A stretch of 35,418 nt of DNA from the NCBI GenBank assembly GCA_003427395.1, contig BFEA01000006.1:4547339-4582756 (forward strand). Direction: 5' to 3'. Position numbers and translations under genes: made by a program. The stretch's first letter is position 1, and each line of letters starts with the position of its first letter. The DNA comes from Chara braunii. Lineage: Eukaryota > Streptophyta > Charophyceae > Charales > Characeae. The notes below the pieces were generated by a model, which worked only from the letters and a program-made list of their open reading frames with translations, made no database searches and was not told the origin of the DNA. This document shows positions 11,233 to 18,679 of the stretch, piece by piece.

Positions 11233-11256
11233 GCAGTTCGTTACATCTCGGACTGC
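11233..11256. repeat. Hairpin of the AGTCCG family
   Basis: GCAGTTCG (11233-11240) pairs with CGGACTGC (11249-11256) over 8 positions with one T.G pair. The loop is TTACATCT. Confidence 0.8.
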
Positions 11257-11400
11257 AATAATGGCCTTCTCATGCCCATGTGAGTTTCCCTTAACCTCTA
11301 TTTTCCTCCCATCGTGGCCCTTCCTACTCCAATTTTCTCCCGGAGGCCTATTTTTTACATCGGGTCTCTTTTGACTCCAATTTCTTGAGGGATGCTGATC

Positions 11401-11614
11401 CACGAAGGCATACTCCCTGCTTTTGAGGACATTGATTTAAAGCTCGAGTACGTTGCGTACGTCGTTTTGATTCTCTACCATGACGAATTAATTGATTCAT
11501 TGTAGGCATATGTGTGGTTTTGTTTTTTGTTAATTAAATTAATGCAACTGACAGGCTTCGGTAGTGTGACCCGCCTGACCTGGCCCTTTGATATGATAGA
11601 TATCATATCATATA
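11401..11614. other. Leader to the tRNA cluster, AT-rich
   Basis: Composition shifts from C/T-rich to AT-rich near 11.43 kb. A palindromic ATATGAT(AGAT)ATCATAT sits at 11591-11608 next to trnE. No gene is seen. The left boundary of the mitochondrial-type DNA probably lies in this stretch but cannot be fixed by eye. Confidence 0.4.
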
Positions 11615-11687
11615 TATCCCTTACGGGATTTGAACCCGTGTCTTCGCCATGAAAAAGCGATGTCCTATACCCCTAGACGAAAGGGAC
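11615..11687 (-). tRNA. trnE: tRNA-Glu (UUC), mitochondrial type
   Basis: On the minus strand a complete 73-nt cloverleaf folds. The acceptor GTCCCTT pairs with AAGGGAT (one G.T closing pair), with discriminator A. The D arm contains the CTAGGGGTATAGGAC stretch. The anticodon arm TCGCT/GGCGA encloses TTTTCAT, giving anticodon TTC (Glu). The T arm is ACGGG, loop TTCAAAT, CCCGT. No CCA is encoded. It lies 8 bp from trnR and diverges from it, as in compact plant-type organelle gene clusters. The sequence style fits a streptophyte mitochondrion, which is inference from the family rather than from a search. Confidence 0.9.
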
Positions 11688-11695
11688 GAATGAAT

Positions 11696-11813
11696 GTGCT
11701 TGTAGCTCAATTGGATCTGTCTCTTATACACATCTAGATGTGTATAAGAGACAGATTGGATAGAGCACCAAACTACGGATTTGGGGGTTGAGAGTTCAAG
11801 TCTTTCCAAGCAT
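11696..11813 (+). tRNA. trnR: tRNA-Arg (ACG), interrupted in the D loop by an adapter
   Basis: The acceptor GTGCTTG pairs fully with CAAGCAT (one G.T). The D stem is GCTC/GAGC, the anticodon arm is CCAAA, loop CTACGGA, TTTGG (anticodon ACG, Arg), and the T arm is GAGAG, loop TTCAAGT, CTTTC. The gene is split after AATTGGAT by a 38-bp foreign palindrome, after which ATTGGAT is repeated before the D loop continues. Taking out 38+7 bases leaves a normal-length tRNA. Its discriminator base (11814) is also the first base of trnI. I read the break as a library artefact and not as biology, so the real gene is probably intact. Confidence 0.9.
11717..11754. other. Tn5 mosaic-end palindrome (Nextera mate-pair junction adapter)
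   Basis: Two 19-bp Tn5 mosaic ends meet head to head: CTGTCTCTTATACACATCT at 11717-11735, followed at once by its reverse complement at 11736-11754. This exact 38-bp arrangement is the circularisation junction of Nextera mate-pair libraries. It is flanked by a 7-bp direct repeat ATTGGAT. No transposase or other transposon body is present. It is therefore untrimmed adapter sequence retained in the assembly, and the sequence on its two sides need not be contiguous in the genome. Confidence 0.97.
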
Positions 11814-11887
11814 GGGCCTATAACTCAGTTGGTTAGAGTATACGCCTGATAAGTGTAAAGTCAGTAGTTCAAATCTACTTAGGCCCA
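11814..11887 (+). tRNA. trnI: tRNA-Ile (GAU), mitochondrial type
   Basis: Complete cloverleaf of 74 nt. The acceptor GGGCCTA pairs perfectly with TAGGCCC, with discriminator A. The D arm is ACTC/GAGT with an AGTTGGTTA loop. The anticodon arm is TACGC, loop CTGATAA, GTGTA, so the anticodon is GAT (Ile). The T arm is GTAGT, loop TCAAATC. It follows trnR with no spacer, which supports a shared organellar transcription unit. Confidence 0.92.
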
Positions 11888-12186
11888 CTCTGCTCTGCTG
11901 GCGAGCCGCGCTCGCAAGAGCGTTTTCTTTTCTTTTATTTGATTTTCTTTCCTTCGGCCTCTCATCTCACGGCGAGCGCACTCCCATGCCTCCCATCTCA
12001 AGTTCTTTTATGTTTTCTTTTCCTTTTTGGCATTTCCGTTTGCTACCGCTAGTGCTAGTGCTTGCACTAGCGGTGCTAATATTTTTGGCCGTCAAGATCT
12101 CGATCTTGACGGTGCACCTTGTTTTAATTGTTTTTACCCCTGTTCCGCTCCATCGTTTCTCTTGGGGCCTTCTCATTTCCCCGCCA
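11888..12186. other. Unassigned region with two perfect hairpins
   Basis: Beyond trnI the sequence returns to the C/T-rich repeat style of 9-11 kb. Two adjacent perfect inverted repeats lie at 12045-12074 (11-bp arms ACCGCTAGTGC / GCACTAGCGGT, 8-base loop) and 12089-12112 (10-bp arms CCGTCAAGAT / ATCTTGACGG, loop CTCG). No gene is seen. Confidence 0.6.
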
Positions 12187-12315
12187 TTTGTCCCGTTGGT
12201 GGTCCCGACACTTTATCCCGTCGATGGTCCCCGACACTTGGTCCCGTCAACGATCCCCGACACTTAGTCCCGTCGGTGGTCCCCGACACTTAGCCCCACC
12301 GGTGGTCCCCGACAT
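12187..12315. repeat. ~27-bp tandem array, 4-5 copies
   Basis: The unit is close to GTCCCGTCGGTGG, then TCCCCGACACTTA. Copies differ by a few substitutions each. The reverse complement begins TGTCGGGGACC, similar to the terminal TGTCGGGACC of the LTR-like repeat ending at 12889, so the array may derive from element ends. Confidence 0.9.
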
Positions 12316-12459
12316 ATTTTATCCCGGATACCATTATTTTTACTTAGCCCCACGTGGCCCTTGATGCCTTTCCCCTGGGTGTCCCATGTCCTTTGGGCGT
12401 CTACCGCCCCACGACGACCCCTCTCCCTTGTCTTTCCTGGCCTTGCCCGCGCCGGTTTC

Positions 12460-12889
12460 TCCGGTTGAGGCTTCCACTCCAAGGCCCCTGTTAACTGGCA
12501 GGGGCGGCCCCCATGTTGGCCCCTTAATTTCTAGCGTCCCACGGCCACCGGGGCCGTCCACCTCTCAGCCGCCCTATTCTTTTGTCGTCTGCCACGCCGC
12601 ATTTTGTAAGTTGGCGGCCCCTTGGCCTTGGTTATGCCAAACTGTCGTGGCCCTCCCGGCCTCATGCTACACCCCTATGCGCCCATGTCCTCGCTCTTGC
12701 TGACTTGTCGTCGCTGGCCTTTTCCTCTTGCAGTTCTCAACCCAGGGCACCCTTCCTTCCGATGGCCTAGTCCCTTGTCTTTTCTCTCTCTTGTCTCCTT
12801 ACTCCAGATTTCTTTATCGTGCACAAATTGGCTATATATAGGCTCTCAAGTGATGGGATGTTATTCGGGACCCACCGGTCCCGACACCG
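12460..12889 (-). repeat. LTR-like repeat, copy B
   Basis: Read on the minus strand this begins TGTCGGGACCGGTGGG at 12889. About 45 bp in is CCTATATATAGCC, a good TATA box, which is what a promoter-bearing LTR would show. It matches the sequence at 6240-6655 in inverted orientation. The conserved blocks lie throughout, so homology is over the whole length and not just one motif. I found no matching LTR in direct orientation and no target-site duplication, so solo LTR is the best guess. Confidence 0.55.
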
Positions 12890-13195
12890 TCTGTGTGAGG
12901 GGCAGCGCGAAGCTGTGCGCCCGTGCGCGTGGCTTCCCGTCCGCGCGCAAGGCAGCGCAAAGCAGCGCACCGTGCGCGCGATTTTCCGTCTGTGCGTGGG
13001 GCAGCGCCGGACTGCACGCCCGTGCGCGCAACTTCCAGTCCGTGTGCGGGGCAGCGCGGGACTGCGTGCTCGTGCGCGCGACTTCCCGTCCGTGTGCGAG
13101 GAGCGTGGAGCTGCGCACCCGTGCGCGCAGCTTCCCACCCGTGCGTGAGGCAGCGTGGGCTTGGGCGCCCGTACGCCTAGTGGTGCGCAGGGTGC
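12890..13195. repeat. GC-rich tandem array, ~54-60 bp units, 5 copies
   Basis: Each unit reads GGCAGCGCG, (GGACTGC), GCCCGTGCGCGC, then (G/A)ACTTCCCGTCCGTGTGCG. Copies start near 12899, 12950, 12999, 13051 and 13107, and a last partial copy is near 13150. The 269-codon plus-strand frame that runs through here is repeat translation rich in Cys, Ala and Arg, and so are the minus-strand frames. Confidence 0.9.
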
Positions 13196-13371
13196 GCGTG
13201 CGTGTGTACCTGTGCACGCTTACCTCCCTAGTGCGTGCGCGCTTCCTCCTCATCTCGACTTTCCTCCTCCCGTGCATGCGGAAAGGGTCCCTCCCTCGAG
13301 CCCCCTTCGGCTCTTATGTGTTGCAGCCTCCTCTCTCCAAGTGTCTCACGCCCCGGGGCTGCCCACTAGTT
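13196..13371. other. Unassigned GC-rich spacer
   Basis: Short GC-rich stretch between two tandem arrays. Nothing recognisable. Confidence 0.4.
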
Positions 13372-13650
13372 GCAGCGCCCTGGTACCAAGCCTGCGCCCG
13401 GGCCTATTTGGGCCCCCGAAGGGTTTTCTAGCGAAGGGGGCCTTTTTGTCGGGAATCGGGCTTTTTGCAGTGCCCCGGTACCATGGCTCTCCCGAGCCTG
13501 TGCCCGGGCCTGTTTGGGTCCCCGTAGGGTTTTTCAATGAAGGGGGCCTTTTGTCAGGTACCGGGCCTTTTGCAGCGCCCTGGTACCAGGACTCCTTCCG
13601 AACCTCGGTCTGGGCCCGCCTTTCCCGTGGACCCCACATGAGAGGTACCG
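13372..13650. repeat. ~95-105-bp tandem array, 3 copies
   Basis: GCAGCGCCCTGGTACCA starts units at 13372, 13467 and 13572. Each continues with GCCCGGGCCT(A/G)TTTGGG, CCCCG(A/T)AGGGTTTT, GAAGGGGGCCTTTTTGTC and GGGCTTTTT. The third unit is shorter and more diverged. The 144-codon minus-strand frame (13780-13346) is a translation of this repeat with a ~33-residue periodicity, and I do not regard it as a gene. Confidence 0.9.
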
Positions 13651-14149
13651 AGTCTTTTAGAGTTCGCAGGTTGAGCCCCGGAATTAATAATTCTATGGCC
13701 CTTTTTCCCCGCCTTAGGCCTGTAGGTCCCCTTAGGCATTTTCTTAGGGCCACGCGCCCAGGCCCAAAACGTATCCGCATAGCGTTTTCCCTACGAGACT
13801 GACCCCGTGTTGAACCTTGGTGTTACCGCCGCTTAGTCCGCCCGGGGGCCCGTCTCAAGAGTCGGCGCCCTCTTTTGTTTGTCTCATCGCCCGACTCTTA
13901 ATACTAGCCCGGTCTTCTCGTCCTTATTCTTCATCCGGGCCCTCGACACTTCCTCTGTAATAGTTGTGCCTTTGTGCCTCGGCAATGATATGCCCCAGTA
14001 GTGCACGTAAAAGGGCGCTCCCTCAAAGTTCATGGTTCGGTTTTTTCCTAACGCATCGGCCTCGACACTCGTTGCGCGAATCTGATATCATATCTTTTGA
14101 TGTTGGTCGTGATCCTGCCAGGCAAATTGACTGAATTCAGTCCTCCTCA
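13651..14149. other. Unassigned region
   Basis: GC-rich, no periodicity and no coding motif. GATATCATATC occurs near 14083. It may hold the left boundary or LTR of the gag remnant that follows, but no repeat pair could be matched by eye. Confidence 0.3.
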
Positions 14150-14229
14150 AGTGTTATCATCAAGGAAGTACAAGGCGGCGTAAGGCTTGGGCCGCCCGAC
14201 ACCAGGATAAGGACAGTGGGTTCCGAAGA

Positions 14230-15040
14230 CTGCCATCGCATCACCCAAACCCTTCTCAGGAGATATGAAGGGTGAGGACCTCGACACATGGTTGACGACG
14301 GTGCCAGTCTAGATGAAGTGCAAGTTAACCTTGCCTCACGAGGAAGTAATTGTGCCTGCCTCTTATCTTGAGGGGATTGCAGCGAGGTTGTTAAGCGGGT
14401 ACGTGCGGTTACAGGGGTACGGTCACGACTTTCGCACTTGTTCAGGTTAGTAAGGGATGCCATAAACACGGTAGAGCGGCTGATCTGTGTTCCTGCCGAA
14501 CGCTATGAACCCGAGGTCTTACTTACCACTTACCTGAGGTGCCTCCCTCCGGAGATCAGGAATCCGTTGGCAAGTGCGGCCATGATCACTTTCCACAATT
14601 TCCCTCATTCAGCAAGAAGGCCCTAGATTTAGAGGCAAAGATCGGGCATGGGCACCAACCCACAACGGACGGTAGGAAAAAGACACCGCCTCCTTACTGG
14701 AAGGCCAAGGGGCACATAATGTTCGTCAATAACGATGGTACTTAGACGATGACTTCCAAGTGGGAGTAGGGTCAGAGTCGGGTAGCGTAGAACCTTCAAG
14801 GGGTGGAGCAGTCGCTGCCTCAGTACAAAAAGGTAAGGTGACCGGTAGACATCATGGAGGTTCCCGGTCAAAGAGTCAAGTAGACCCCAATGCGCCTCCA
14901 TGGGAGAAAGCGGGCCTTACAAAGGAAGTGTGGAGAGATCGTTACTTGTGCAGCTTGTATTCGTTGTCGCCAGTCTGGTCATACGTAGTTCAAGTGCCGG
15001 AATCGTAAAGTGATAGAAAAGATCCCGCCTACGATGGGGT
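14230..15040 (+). pseudogene. Retrotransposon gag remnant with zinc knuckle
   Basis: Gag is the structural protein of LTR retrotransposons and packages their RNA. Here the reading must change frame several times. Near 14255-14400 one frame reads FSGDMKGEDLDTWLTTV, then MKCKLTLPHEE and SYLEGIAARLL, which matches the usual start of a retrotransposon gag domain (substrate-like FxGxxxxDxxxWL, then LxG.A). Near 14480-14640 there follow YLRCLPPEIRNPLA and FPSFSKKALDLEAKIG, again gag-like. At about 14956-14998 a CCHC knuckle (C-x2-C-x4-H-x4-C) reads CIRCRQSGHT, stop, FKC. In-frame stops and at least two frameshifts make this a dead copy. No protease or RT follows on this strand; the sequence ends in a T-rich duplication near 15.2 kb. 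Confidence 0.7.
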
Positions 15041-15197
15041 AGGCGCCGGTCTCCTTCACTTCCCAGGGTAGCAACGTGGCCAACCGTTATGGCACTCGTT
15101 CCGGAAACAGGTCGGGCCAGTAGGAATTATAACTGTTCCTGCTAGGGTCAAGGTGGTGGACACACCCTCACCATCTCGAGAGATGGCCCAAGCTATT

Positions 15198-15325
15198 GAC
15201 TTTTTTTTTTTTTTTTTTTTTTGGTGAGACGATGTTCCAATCTCGTGGGCAGCAACACTGCTTTTTTTTTCTTTTTCTTTTTTTGAGACGATGCTCCAAT
15301 CTATTCGTGGGGAGCAACACGGCTA
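15198..15325 (-). repeat. Duplicated poly(A)-tailed module (seen as poly-T on plus strand)
   Basis: Two copies of poly-T followed by GAGACGATG(T/C)TCCAATCT and then CGTGGG(C/G)AGCAACAC lie side by side (T runs at 15200-15222 and 15262-15284). Read on the minus strand each is a short unique sequence ending ATCGTCTCA, then poly(A). That is the form of a retroposed RNA 3' end such as a SINE. Only the last ~40 bp of the putative body is present, and no pol III boxes are seen. Confidence 0.5.
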
Positions 15326-16600
15326 GGAACCGTGCCCAACGTCCCTTATCAGAATACAAAAAATGGGTAACCGGGGCCATTACCCGGCTTCAGATAAGAA
15401 CAATTGAAGAAAAGGAAAAACTCAGAAACATTCATGGACCACTACTCTCTACCAAGTCACTAGAATATGTGTCAAAAAGCCTCCCAACCACGAATCAGAT
15501 AGGTGAAACCTATTCAATCCACCTACGACCACACCCAGCATGGTTGTTTTCAGCACGAGCCGAAGCTTTTCCAGGCCTCATGCTCCCATCAGGTTAGGTT
15601 ACAGAGTTGCACCACCTTGCTCCAACACCGGCCAACATAGCTCCTCTTACGACCCCCGATGACCACTCAGACTGCCCCCTCAAACAGCCCCCCAGATCTG
15701 TCTACCAGGCCTCACGCCCCCACTAAGCTAGGTCACAGAGTTGCGCCACCTGGCTCTGGCTTCGGCTCCAGCCAGCATTGCTCTAGGATCGGTCTTCGAG
15801 GGCCACCAAATTTGACCACCCTTCGCAGGATCACAGATGAATTGCCAGATAACACCTATTCCTACAACCTCTTTGAGAAGCAAACCAAATGGAAAGAAAT
15901 ATTAAACTCTTCGAGAGAGATCACCCCTCCCTCTCCCTACCCCTCCCCCCCAGCCCTACACTGCCTTCGCCGAGGCGAGTCACCCACTCTCCCTCCGCCC
16001 CAATATAGGACCAACCATCTACGCCCTTTCCCCAGGAGCACGCAGTACCCACCTAAAGCATGCCCCCAACCACCCCTTGCCCACTTCTGCCTCCGTTGGG
16101 ACTGATGTTGACCCACACACCAGCCCCTGCCCGAAAATAGGGCAACCCCTTATTCTGCCCCTACCCTCTTTGAAACATTCACCCCCCACCTTGTGATGCC
16201 CCTGCGAGATAGAGCTTCCCCCACCCCCTTCTTACTGTTCAACCCTCCGAGAACAATCCGATCTAACCGACCACAGTTATTAATGACACACTTACCAAAA
16301 TGTCGATCGCTATTTGGAAACGCAGGGCCTCTTCATAAATATGCAATATCCCTCGAAAACACCTTACATCTTTAACAACAATGCACTGAAGAAAGTGCAG
16401 GGCGGCAATAAAACTACTACAATTATTCCCCTGCCCCTTGCGCCAATCAACATTTGGCAGCCCCCACCATGTACTCGTATCACCAATTTAACAAAAGCGA
16501 AAAACTAATTATCGGAGAGGGTCTTCAAAATTTATAGCTACGATAGTACAATTCCAAAGTTTTCGGGTTCCAAGATTAGAAAATCATGATAAAAAATTAC
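15326..16600. other. Unassigned C-rich region with a 134-bp-offset duplication
   Basis: Plus-strand frames at 15196-15597 and 15659-16105 are rich in Pro, Thr and Arg but show no domain. A duplicated stretch starts CCAGGCCTCA at 15571 and 15705, followed in both by CTA/GGTTACAGAGTTGC(A/G)CCACCT. The strong C bias on plus (very few G runs) continues to about 16.25 kb, then the DNA becomes AT-rich towards the mitochondrial-type segment. Confidence 0.4.
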
Positions 16601-16694
16601 TTGGGAGATTATAGTCGAAATTCAAGGATACAAAATTATAGAGTAGATCCCTACGAATTGTACTGGCGATTCAAAATAAATAATATATGTTTGT

Positions 16695-16722
16695 GTGTAT
16701 GTGTGTCCATGTAGATGAGAAT
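16695..16722 (+). repeat. 28-bp direct repeat, left copy
   Basis: GTGTATGTGTGTCCATG followed by TAGATGAGAAT. The same sequence with one mismatch (C to A) is at 19122-19149. The pair brackets the mitochondrial-type segment. Confidence 0.85.
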
Positions 16723-16925
16723 ACTTTACTTGGGACTTTTAGAATATTATGTTCTTTTTTGCAGCTTCTCTAGTTACATTGAATATCTTGAGATTCTCTT
16801 TGCCGTAAAAAAAGGTGTAAACGAATGAAAGATTGGCACATTGGCTTCTTCAACGGATTACTGCTGCTTTTTTAATTCCAACTATACTTTTAGCAAGTGT
16901 TTCCACTTTGATCTTGTTAAATATC

Positions 16926-17680
16926 CTACTTCACTGCTTCTGATCGTGGACCAGAGATTGTTAGTAAAAAATCATCGGCGAAGCGGATGTAATGCATCCT
17001 TCGGTTCCAATGCGCTGGAGCCTTGTTATATTCACGGATAGTTGTTTTTATAAAGTGGTCGAGATCATTAAGGTATATATTTGATAGTAGGGGACTAAGG
17101 CCGAAGGGTCGCCGCCTGGAGGCGCTTATGGTTGCCTCTTCAATCTCTCCGTGTGGCATATGAAAAAATGTTTGTACTCCAAAGCGGATTAGTTTGAGAA
17201 TCCGTTTATCTTGGACTGTCGCCGACTGATCTTATACAGAGTTCCATGATTTACGGCTCCAAGGCCTTCGGCCTCTAGGGATCCTTCAATATACCATTGC
17301 GCACCATGAAAGGTACCCATTATAACATTAAGGTTTATGTGAGCACTACGTCCCGGACTGAAGCCATGTGAATAAGTGGAAAAGCAGGGTTTATAAATAG
17401 GTTATGAGATCATTCTAAGAACTACTTGTAAGATCCTATCCTGGAGCATGATACTCCCAGTGGACACTTTTCGTTCTTCCTCGATTTCGGCGGAATACGA
17501 GTTGCTCCCTATTCAAATTCTCCTTTGACTATCGCGACTCGCAGCTTCAAAAACTTTTCATGCGAGGTATACCGTCAATAGTTATTTGATCGGGGCCTAG
17601 AGTCACCTTTTGTGATAATTTATATGCGATTATCCAGCAACCTGAAATAACCATTCGTTTTTCATTTTTTATTGTATGTT
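16926..17680 (-). pseudogene. Group II intron reverse transcriptase/maturase remnant
   Basis: Group II intron proteins combine a reverse transcriptase with a maturase (X) domain that helps the intron fold. The last 77 codons (17159-16926) carry GLSPLLSNIYLNDLDHFI, the RT motif 4 region, and then MHYIRFADDFLLTISG, motif 5 with the FADD catalytic box at residues 60-63. Upstream, in other frames, are LGPDQITIDGI (about 17606-17565), the PPKSRKNEKCPLGV stretch equivalent to RxIPIPKxxGKxRPLGI, then RILQVVLRMI and HGFSPGRSAHINL (motif 2). At least three frame changes and several stops separate them, and the X domain is not seen. It lies downstream of the split trnN, outside that intron, so it belonged to another intron. 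Confidence 0.85.
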
Positions 17681-17831
17681 CTCGTTTTGTTGATGGGCCC
17701 ATAAGAGGTCGCGGGCTGTTTCACAAGTAGAGTAGAGAGGCAAGCAACAAAACGTTTGTACATCGTTTCTAATCGGATTAAATTATATTAGCATAAAATG
17801 TCGATCGATCGTATATTTGAACACAGAACAA

Positions 17832-18512
17832 CTCCCTAGGTTGGATTCGAACCAACGACCCAATAGACAGGGTAAGCAGTGTGTGTAATCTGACTAAGCT
17901 TCCCTTCGAACCGTGCGTGCAAGATTTCCAAGCACATGGCTCTCCATCAGTTTGGCCAGGCTGCTAACTATTTCCCTTCCATTTTCATGTACTATGAAAA
18001 CTTTGATGCCACACTTCGTGCCGGCACACAGACAAAAAAGTTGAAGGCGTTCCCGAATTTTCTTGATAGAGGTAACTTCGTTGCACTTAGGATCGCCTGT
18101 ATCAAGGGTCTTTGTTTTACATGATTAGTATGATTCTCCTGTTAACAAAGAAAATCATATGTAAAACACAGGCCGCGTTGGCGGAGATTTCACAACGGCC
18201 TGTGGAGTAATGAAAGTCTCCAAAGTTGACTTGTGTTTAACTAATTGAGCTTATTCATCCTTATGAAACCTAACTCTAAATTGTCTATACCATGCTGTGT
18301 TTCCTATATTTGTTTCCAACACTGCGGTGAGCCTCCAAAGGCTCGCTAGAGTCCTTCGTCGGCTCTCGCAAGAGTTGAGCCTCTTGGGATAAGGTAAGGT
18401 ATTGTTTTAGACATGTTCTGAACAATCTCGTAGTTCAAACTACATCCTCCACAAAGAAGTCAAAATCGGCGCACTTAACAACCATTTGCTCTAACCACTG
18501 AGCTACTACAAA
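17832..18512 (-). tRNA. trnN: tRNA-Asn (GUU) split by a group II intron
   Basis: Exon 1 (18512-18475) supplies tRNA positions 1-38 and exon 2 (17866-17832) positions 39-73, which together are exactly 73 nt. D arm GCTC/GAGC, anticodon arm AATGG, loop TTGTTAA, CTATT (anticodon GTT), variable loop GGGTC, T arm GTTGG, loop TTCGAAT, CCAAC. The T stem is perfect. The acceptor TTTGTAG/CTAGGGA pairs at 6 of 7 positions with two T.G and one G-G clash, which is the weak point and might mean a decayed copy or editing. The intron begins GTGCG directly after position 38. The style is mitochondrial. I have not confirmed which organisms carry an intron at this site. Confidence 0.82.
17867..18474 (-). ncRNA. 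Group II intron ribozyme in trnN, no ORF
   Basis: The 608-nt intron starts with GTGCGCC (consensus GUGYG). Domain V is at 17942-17908: GAGCCATGTGC, a GAAA-containing loop and GCACGCACGGTTC, matching the 34-nt catalytic hairpin including the AGC triad. Domain VI follows: GGG AAGC .. AGT pairs with ACT GCTT A CCC, leaving one bulged A (base at 17873) seven nucleotides from the 3' splice site, the standard branch point. One A.C mismatch in the domain V lower stem would become A-U after C-to-U editing. No open frame is present in domain IV, so splicing would need a maturase from elsewhere. Confidence 0.85.
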
Positions 18513-18596
18513 CCTTTCTACTATTGTATTTTTTGATAGTCTTTTGAAAATTTATCATATTTTGTTGAAAAACATCTTGTCTTTTTACTTGATTAG

Positions 18597-18642
18597 TCTG
18601 CCTTCCAAGCAGAGGATATGGATTCGATTCCCGTTATCCACA
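18597..18642 (+). tRNA. Orphan 3' half of tRNA-Gly (UCC)
   Basis: A perfect anticodon arm TCTGC, loop CTTCCAA, GCAGA gives anticodon TCC (Gly). It is followed by a four-base variable loop, the T arm ATGGA, loop TTCGATT, CCCGT (one A-C clash), a 3' acceptor strand TATCCAC and A. No matching D arm or 5' acceptor strand (expected GTGGATA) lies directly upstream. Either an intron separates the 5' half, which is lost, or this is a truncated copy. It lies 85 bp from trnN and points the other way. Confidence 0.5.
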
Positions 18643-18679
18643 ATTGCGATTTGATAAAAAAAAAACAAAGATAAATAAA

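Larger units (their letters stand above)
9084..11400. repeat. Diverged repeat block with internal ~1.4-kb duplication
   Basis: The stretch near 9665-9850 (GGTCCCTACTGTGCAGGTCC, a C/T-rich tract, GACAAGTGTCAAACAACTGT, TTTTTCTAGGCC) is matched near 11045-11215 (CAGTCCCTACTGACGGCC, the same kind of C/T tract, CCAAGTGTCAAGTGGTCG, TTTTCTAGGCCC). The downstream parts also match loosely. A second link joins 10108-10150 to 12060-12100 (TTGCACTAG..GGTGCTAATATTTT). Many short frames exist on both strands, with Phe/Ser/Leu bias from C/T tracts and no domain. I read this as old repeat DNA, possibly the interior of a degenerate non-coding element. Confidence 0.6.

Noticed and set aside
11717-11754. A Tn5/IS50 insertion or a natural palindromic mobile element
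   Set aside because: Only two abutting 19-bp mosaic ends, no transposon body and no 9-bp duplication; identical to a commercial library junction.
12622-13431. 269-codon plus-strand open frame
   Set aside because: Runs through the 54-60 bp GC-rich tandem array and part of the LTR-like repeat; its Cys/Ala/Arg periodicity mirrors the repeat, with overlapping open frames on both strands.
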